The translations under genes and the position numbers were made by a program. Below, in pieces: positions 1 to 5,469 of a stretch of 5,469 nucleotides of DNA (positions within the stretch are counted from its first letter, which is position 1; each line of letters begins with the position of its first letter). Source of the DNA: Eubacteriales bacterium (GTDB lineage: Bacteria > Bacillota > Clostridia > Christensenellales > CAG-138); NCBI GenBank assembly GCA_028703645.1, contig JAQVML010000121.1:1-5469 (forward strand), in the 5' to 3' direction. Below the pieces are notes generated by a model. The model had not been told where the DNA came from. It made no database searches and worked only from the letters and a program-made list of their open reading frames with translations.

Positions 1-102
1 AGCATAAGCGGGCGATTTTTTCGCCAAGCAGGGTGGTACCGCGCAAAGCCGGATTTTCGAGCTTTTCGTCCCTCAATCGAGGAGGCGGAGGGCTATTTTT
101 TT
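1..102 (+). promoter_or_regulatory. T-box riboswitch leader of ileS (3' part only)
   Basis: T-box leaders sense uncharged tRNA and let transcription continue into an aminoacyl-tRNA synthetase gene. The 14-base signature AGGGTGGTACCGCG is at 30-43 and matches the family consensus AGGGTGGNACCGCG. The TGGT in it should pair with the tRNA 3' end (discriminator plus CCA); the variable T calls for discriminator A, as expected for tRNA-Ile. AGGG at 30-33 can pair with CCCT at 70-73 to form the antiterminator, and the same CCCT is used by the terminator at 60-102, so the two folds exclude each other. A small hairpin, GGCGA/TCGCC, lies just upstream at 11-25. Stem I and the specifier codon lie before base 1, so isoleucine specificity is inferred from the downstream gene and the discriminator match. 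Confidence 0.93.
60..102 (+). terminator. T-box-controlled intrinsic terminator before ileS
   Basis: Bases 60-74 pair with 79-94 in a 15-bp stem with one bulged A at 83 and an AATC loop. Two stretches, CGTC/GGCG and CCTC/GAGG, form the core, and the lower part contains G-T pairs. A run of seven T follows at 96-102. This is the default fold when the tRNA is charged and stops transcription 58 bases before the ileS start. It competes with the T-box antiterminator for CCCT at 70-73. Confidence 0.88.
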
Positions 103-160
103 ACTCCGTTTTCTAAAAAGAAACGAAATTTTCAGACACAGAACAAGGAGAGCGAACTAA

Positions 161-3277
<3,117 letters not shown>

Positions 3278-3284
3278 CGAATTT

Positions 3285-3318
3285 GGGAGGACGGGTTTCC
3301 CGTCCTCCTTTCGCTTTT
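3285..3318 (+). terminator. Intrinsic terminator of ileS
   Basis: GGAGGACGGG at 3286-3295 pairs perfectly with CCCGTCCTCC at 3299-3308 over 10 bp with a TTT loop. One further G-T pair at the base and a T-rich tail (TTTCGCTTTT) follow. It begins 8 bases after the ileS stop and separates ileS from the ribosomal protein operon. Confidence 0.93.
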
Positions 3319-3386
3319 AAAAAGAATGCTTTGCAAGCAGAGCAATCCGGTAAAACCCAAAGCATAGCCGTTTTCCGCGAAACTCC

Positions 3387-3415
3387 TTGCAAAATGCCGC
3401 TTCTTGTGATACACT
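3387..3415 (+). promoter_or_regulatory. Candidate housekeeping promoter of rpsF-ssb-rpsR
   Basis: TTGCAA at 3387-3392 serves as the -35 and TACACT at 3410-3415 as the -10, with a 17-base spacer. A TG at 3407-3408 gives an extended -10 (TGATACACT). Each hexamer matches the sigma-A consensus at four of six positions. It lies between the ileS terminator and rpsF, where an operon promoter is needed, and predicts a start near 3420-3424 with a leader of about 65 bases. Confidence 0.6.
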
Positions 3416-3419
3416 ACGT

Positions 3420-3458
3420 TCCGCTAACGTCCTTCTTGCTCGGTGCAGAGACGCCGGG
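3420..3458 (+). promoter_or_regulatory. Candidate S6:S18-binding leader of rpsF
   Basis: Many bacteria carry an mRNA element before rpsF that binds the S6:S18 complex and mimics its 16S rRNA site, with a CCG trinucleotide in a bulge. Here CGTC at 3428-3431 pairs with GACG at 3450-3453. An interrupted inner stem follows (TC/GA at 3434-3435 with 3448-3449, then TGC/GCA at 3437-3439 with 3445-3447) and closes on a TCGGT loop. CCG at 3454-3456 follows the stem directly, and GG at 3457-3458 can pair with CC at 3421-3422. Position and CCG fit the family; the match rests on my recollection of the motif rather than an alignment. If transcription starts after 3422 the outer pair would be lost. Confidence 0.5.
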
Positions 3459-3470
3459 CCAATAGACCAT

Positions 3471-3480
3471 AAGGAGGTGA
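3471..3480 (+). promoter_or_regulatory. Strong ribosome binding site that selects the rpsF start
   Basis: AAGGAGGTGA is a near-complete complement of the 16S 3' end. Two ATG codons follow, at 3482 and 3486, in different frames. Only the one at 3486 opens the S6 reading frame, 8 bases after the AAGGAGG core; the one at 3482 is too close and opens an unrelated frame. Confidence 0.85.
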
Positions 3481-3485
3481 AATGA

Positions 3486-3773
3486 ATGAATCAATACGAA
3501 GTTCTTTACATCATCGTGCCCAACCAGGACGAGGAAGCGATGAAAGCATCCGTCGAAAAGTTTAAAGGGATTGTCGAATCCAATGGCGGTGAAGTAACAG
3601 CGGTCGACGAGTGGGGCAAAAAGCGTCTTGCCTACCCCATCAATTACAAGACCGAGGGCTACTACGTTTTGATGTCGTTTACGTGTGCGCCAGAGGTTCC
3701 CAAGGAACTCGAGCGTAACTTTAAGAACGACGAAGCGATTCTCCGCTATCTCGTAACCCGCAAAGGCGAGTAA
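3486..3773 (+). CDS. rpsF: Small ribosomal subunit protein S6
   Basis: S6 is a 30S platform protein that assembles as a heterodimer with S18 on the central domain of 16S rRNA. The 95-aa product has the usual size and fold signatures: the MNQYEVLYIIVPN first strand, the EWGKKRLAYPINYKTEGYYVLMSF core at about 42-65, and a C-terminal helix and strand ending in ILRYLVTRK. It lacks the glutamate-rich tail that E. coli S6 carries. It is first in the operon, preceded by a structured leader, and is followed 33 bases later by ssb, the conserved bacterial order that places S6 beside its partner S18. Confidence 0.97.
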   Translation: MNQYEVLYIIVPNQDEEAMKASVEKFKGIVESNGGEVTAVDEWGKKRLAYPINYKTEGYYVLMSFTCAPEVPKELERNFKNDEAILRYLVTRKGE

Positions 3774-3806
3774 CGAACAGCGCAGTGCCGAAAGGATGGA
3801 TGAAGC

Positions 3807-4220
3807 ATGAATAAAATCACTCTTATCGGAAACCTGACGCATGACCCGGAAGTGCGTTCCACGCCAAACGGCGTCACCGTCTGCTCCTTCACCATCGCGG
3901 TTAACCGCCGCTTTGCCAGTGGCGCGAGCGGAGAACGCCCGACGGATTTCTTCCGCATCAACGCCTGGCGTCAGCTTGGCGAAACGTGCGCCCGCTACCT
4001 GAGCAAGGGCCGCAAGGTCGCCGTCATCGGCGAGTTGCAAGCGCGCACCTACGAGGCCAAGGACGGCACGACACGCATGTCTCTGGACGTGCAGGCGGAC
4101 GAAGTCGAGTTCCTCTCGCCCAAACAGCAAGAGGATGGAGCAACGCCCACACCCCGCGCCGATAACGCGCAGGATATGGCCGGGTTTACCGACATCCAGT
4201 CTGACGACATCCCGTTTTAA
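3807..4220 (+). CDS. ssb: Single-stranded DNA-binding protein
   Basis: SSB coats single-stranded DNA during replication, recombination and repair and recruits partner enzymes through its C-terminal tip. The 137-aa protein starts MNKITLIGNLTHDPEVR and has an OB-fold domain over about 1-104, with the conserved FFRINAWRQLGETCARYLSKGRKVAVIGEL stretch at 48-77. A short linker of about 25 residues, fairly polar and Pro/Ala-containing, leads to the acidic tip DDIPF at 133-137, so the end is intact. The linker is at the short end for the family. AAAGGA at 3791-3796 lies 10 bases before the ATG. The position between rpsF and rpsR is the classic arrangement and marks this as the chromosomal housekeeping SSB. 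Confidence 0.97.
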   Translation: MNKITLIGNLTHDPEVRSTPNGVTVCSFTIAVNRRFASGASGERPTDFFRINAWRQLGETCARYLSKGRKVAVIGELQARTYEAKDGTTRMSLDVQADEVEFLSPKQQEDGATPTPRADNAQDMAGFTDIQSDDIPF

Positions 4221-4225
4221 CCGAG

Positions 4226-4256
4226 CGCGGGGGTAATCCCGCGAAACAAAATTTTT
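4226..4256 (+). other. GC hairpin between ssb and rpsR
   Basis: CGCGGG at 4226-4231 pairs perfectly with CCCGCG at 4238-4243 around a six-base loop (GGTAAT). A T5 run at 4252-4256 comes 8 bases after the stem, too far for a standard terminator. It may act as a weak attenuator, a processing site or a block to 3' exonucleases that sets S18 output relative to SSB. The structure is clear; the function is a guess. Confidence 0.5.
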
Positions 4257-4276
4257 CGAAATAGGAGGCTTGCAAC

Positions 4277-4519
4277 ATGGAAGACCGTAAAATGCGTCCC
4301 CGTATGAAGCGTGGCCGCCGTAAGGTTTGCAAGTTCTGCGCAGATAAAACCGCGGTCATCGACTACAAGGATATCCGTACCCTTGAAAAGTTTGTGACCG
4401 AGCGCGGTAAGATCATGCCCCGCCGTATGTCGGGCATGTGCGCAAAGCATCAGCGTGACCTTGCGATCGCTATCAAGCGCGCGCGCATCGTCGCCCTTCT
4501 GCCCTACGTGGCGGACTAA
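4277..4519 (+). CDS. rpsR: Small ribosomal subunit protein S18, zinc-binding form
   Basis: S18 binds S6 and sits on the 30S platform near the mRNA exit. The 80-aa product has the family core: a basic N-terminus (MRPRMKRGRRKVCKFC), IDYKDIRTLEKFVTERGKIMPRR at 28-50, and the C-terminal AKHQRDLAIAIKRARIVALLPY. C18 and C21 (CKFC) with C55 and H58 (CAKH) give a full candidate zinc site, the C+ form of S18; many S18 proteins lack these residues. AGGAGG at 4263-4268 is 8 bases upstream of the ATG. It is the last gene of the operon, with the first terminator stem starting 49 bases after the stop. Confidence 0.97.
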   Translation: MEDRKMRPRMKRGRRKVCKFCADKTAVIDYKDIRTLEKFVTERGKIMPRRMSGMCAKHQRDLAIAIKRARIVALLPYVAD

Positions 4520-4567
4520 GCGACCAAATAACAACAGCACACAGACCCCAGAGGACTTAGCAGAATC

Positions 4568-4596
4568 AGAACCGGTCGCAAGGCTGGTTCTTTTTT
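4568..4596 (+). terminator. Terminator of rpsF-ssb-rpsR (repeat unit 1)
   Basis: AGAACCGGTC at 4568-4577 pairs with GGCTGGTTCT at 4582-4591 over 10 bp, including two G-T pairs, with a GCAA (GNRA) tetraloop. T's run on to 4596. It is the most GC-rich hairpin of the array and the first one reached by polymerase leaving rpsR, so it is probably the original operon terminator. Confidence 0.9.
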
Positions 4597-4637
4597 GTTT
4601 CTTTTTTATAAAAGAATCTTTTGCTATGGACTCAGCA

Positions 4638-4670
4638 GAATCAGCTCAGGCGCAGAGTTGGTTCTTTTTT
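4638..4670 (+). terminator. Terminator-like hairpin in repeat unit 2
   Basis: GAATCAGCTC at 4638-4647 pairs with GAGTTGGTTC at 4655-4664 over 10 bp with two G-T pairs and an AGGCGCA loop. T6 follows at 4665-4670. It would catch readthrough from unit 1. Confidence 0.8.
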
Positions 4671-4710
4671 GTTTCTTTTTTATAAAGAATCATTTGCTAC
4701 GGACTGAGCA

Positions 4711-4743
4711 GAATCAGTTCAGGCGCAGAGTTGGTTCTTTTTT
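4711..4743 (+). terminator. Terminator-like hairpin in repeat unit 3
   Basis: GAATCAGTTC at 4711-4720 pairs with GAGTTGGTTC at 4728-4737 with the AGGCGCA loop and T6 at 4738-4743. Compared with units 2 and 4 the single arm change (C to T) turns a C-G pair into T-G, so pairing is kept. Confidence 0.78.
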
Positions 4744-4784
4744 GTTTCTTTTTTATAAAAGAATCATTTATTATGGACTCAGCA

Positions 4785-4817
4785 GAATCAGCTCAGGCGC
4801 AGAGTTGGTTCTTTTTT
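4785..4817 (+). terminator. Terminator-like hairpin in repeat unit 4
   Basis: GAATCAGCTC at 4785-4794 pairs with GAGTTGGTTC at 4802-4811, the same stem and loop as unit 2, with T6 at 4812-4817. It runs directly into the perfect palindrome at 4818-4837. Confidence 0.8.
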
Positions 4818-4837
4818 GATTCTTTTATAAAAGAATC
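4818..4837. repeat. Perfect 20-bp AT-rich palindrome in repeat unit 4
   Basis: GATTCTTTTATAAAAGAATC reads the same on both strands, and a flanking T-A pair extends it by one on each side. Units 1-3 carry degraded versions (GTTTC in place of GATTC, extra T's, or a missing A). It could fold as a second hairpin after each terminator or, as DNA, be a symmetric protein site. Confidence 0.75.
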
Positions 4838-4900
4838 ATTTACTATGGACTTAGCAGAATCTACGTCGATCACAGGAGTATTTTTATTTTTGTTTATCCC

Positions 4901-4936
4901 AAAATAGAACGAGCTGTTCGTCTTGAGACAGCTCGT
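4901..4936 (-). terminator. Probable terminator of the convergent minus-strand gene
   Basis: On the minus strand ACGAGCTGT (4936-4928) pairs with ACAGCTCGT (4917-4909) in a perfect 9-bp stem with a 10-base loop, followed by TCTATTTT (4908-4901). It starts about 25 bases after the stop codon at 4962. The tail is interrupted, so efficiency is uncertain. On the plus strand the stem is not followed by T's, so it should act only for the minus-strand gene. Confidence 0.65.
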
Positions 4937-4961
4937 CCAAACAATCTTGATAAATCAAATC

Positions 4962-5469
4962 TTATTGTGGCCTGCGGGTCAGTCTCCCTTTCGACTTTGG
5001 CAGAAAGAACACCCCTTTTTCGATAAACATCACCGGCAATGCGTCCACGCGATAACGCCGAACCGATTCGGACTCGGTGATCGCATAAAAATCATGCCAA
5101 CGCTTCTCGCTTGCGTTCGGGTCCTGATAGGATGGCACGATATAGGCAATATCCGCCTCCGCACCACGCATCAGCGCGGCGATGATGGAAAATCCGCTGT
5201 CGTCCACAATATAAGTGCCCTTCTCCGTCGGATTGGCTTGCAGCAGTACCGCGCGCCAACCGGCCTCGCTGACGATATCCCGCCAGGTTGCGGAAGCGGC
5301 AACGCCAACGAGACTGTTTGCCAGTTTGAGCAGCTCCGGCTCTTCGCCTTCGGGTACGGGCGGCGGCTCAACCGGTTTTACAGGCTCCGCCGGAGCAGGC
5401 TGAACGGAATATTCCACAGTTCGGCCTTCGCTCTTCGCCATTTGATCCAGTGCGTCGGAGACGATCTCC
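4962..5469 (-). CDS. Uncharacterised protein, 5' end cut by the window edge
   Basis: I do not recognise this family. The frame is open from the stop (TAA, complement of 4962-4964) to the right edge, giving 168 visible residues. An ATG exists at 5441, but no ribosome binding site precedes it and the upstream codons read EIVSDALDQ without a stop, so it is probably an internal methionine and the true start lies outside. Numbered from that ATG, a Pro/Glu-rich linker spans about 14-36 (PAPAEPVKPVEPPPVPEGEEP). It is followed by a compact-looking domain at about 37-150 with alternating hydrophobic and charged stretches (ANSLVGVAASATWRDIVSEA, TYIVDDSGFSIIAALM, ADIAYIVPSYQD, ALPVMFIEKGVFFLP) and a basic end (KSKGRLTRRPQ). 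No membrane segment or catalytic motif is visible. The Pro-rich linker suggests a separate N-terminal domain outside the window. Base composition matches the neighbours. Confidence 0.75.
   Translation of the reverse strand, partial: EIVSDALDQMAKSEGRTVEYSVQPAPAEPVKPVEPPPVPEGEEPELLKLANSLVGVAASATWRDIVSEAGWRAVLLQANPTEKGTYIVDDSGFSIIAALMRGAEADIAYIVPSYQDPNASEKRWHDFYAITESESVRRYRVDALPVMFIEKGVFFLPKSKGRLTRRPQ

Larger units (their letters stand above)
4553..4861 (+). repeat. Tandem array of four 72-75-bp terminator-bearing repeats plus a partial fifth
   Basis: Units begin at GGACT in 4553, 4628, 4701 and 4775, with lengths 75, 73, 74 and 72 bp. A fifth start (GGACTTAGCAGAATC) occupies 4847-4861. Each full unit reads GGACTNAGCAGAATCA, a hairpin ending in TGGTTC, a T6 tract, then TTC, a T-rich stretch, ATAAA, AGAATC and a nine-base AT-rich tail. 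Units 2-4 are nearly identical through the hairpin (AGGCGCAGAGTTGGTTC), while unit 1 has a different hairpin. The unit lengths are not multiples of three and no reading frame persists, so the array is noncoding. The stretch after 4861 (TATTTTTATTTTTG at 4879-4892) may be a decayed fifth copy without a stem. Confidence 0.95.

Noticed and set aside
3283..3465. 60-codon plus-strand open frame between ileS and rpsF
   Set aside because: It starts inside the ileS terminator, runs through the promoter and leader, and has no family resemblance.
3796..3810. Tiny MDEA leader frame overlapping the ssb start as ATGA
   Set aside because: The only purine-rich site (AAAGG) touches its ATG, too close for initiation, and a four-codon frame at this position is expected by chance.
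3414..4130. 238-codon minus-strand open frame across rpsF and ssb
   Set aside because: It overlaps two certain genes and their leader, its translation looks like random antisense, and it has no ribosome binding site of note.
4605..4703. Possible TTTTGCT/AGCAGAA stem across the junction between units
   Set aside because: It pairs well between units 1 and 2 and less well between 2 and 3, but is lost between units 3 and 4 (ATTTATT), so it is not a conserved part of the repeat.
4455..4819. Plus-strand open frames in the terminator array giving Phe-rich repeated peptides
   Set aside because: The peptides come from T tracts (FLFYKRI, VLFCFF), the unit lengths of 75, 73, 74 and 72 break the frame between copies, and the hairpins explain the sequence better.
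4553..4861. CRISPR array
   Set aside because: The whole 72-75-bp unit is repeated with no unique spacers, and no cas gene is present.
5215..5403. Plus-strand Ser/Gly-rich open frame opposite the right-hand gene
   Set aside because: It is the antisense image of the Pro/Glu-rich linker of the minus-strand gene; its low-complexity composition has no independent support.

Overview
The window looks like a piece of a moderately GC-rich Bacillota (Firmicutes) chromosome, most likely a clostridial lineage. The evidence is a T-box leader in front of ileS, a long type-2 isoleucyl-tRNA synthetase, strong AAGGAGG-type ribosome binding sites, U-tract intrinsic terminators and the rpsF-ssb-rpsR order. The genus cannot be fixed from this sequence.

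Region 1 (1-3318) is a self-contained transcription unit. It holds the 3' half of a T-box leader (the specifier loop lies before the window), the competing terminator, ileS, and a strong GC-rich terminator. Uncharged tRNA-Ile should favour the antiterminator and switch on synthetase production.

Region 2 (3319-4596) is the rpsF-ssb-rpsR operon, encoding ribosomal protein S6, single-stranded DNA-binding protein and ribosomal protein S18. It has a plausible extended -10 promoter, a short structured leader resembling the S6:S18 autoregulatory element, and a GC hairpin between ssb and rpsR. S6 and S18 are binding partners on the 30S platform.

Region 3 (4553-4861) is the unusual part. It is a tandem array of four 72-75-bp repeats plus a 15-bp start of a fifth. 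Every full unit contains an intrinsic-terminator-like hairpin followed by a six-base T tract and a second AT-rich inverted repeat. The first copy is the natural terminator of the ribosomal protein operon, so the array is in effect a stack of four terminators.

Region 4 (4862-5469) holds a convergent minus-strand gene of unknown function, cut by the right edge of the window, with its own hairpin terminator facing the array. Apart from the terminator array and the unknown gene, the content is core housekeeping. I see no mobile element, CRISPR array, tRNA or rRNA, and no clear new multi-gene system.
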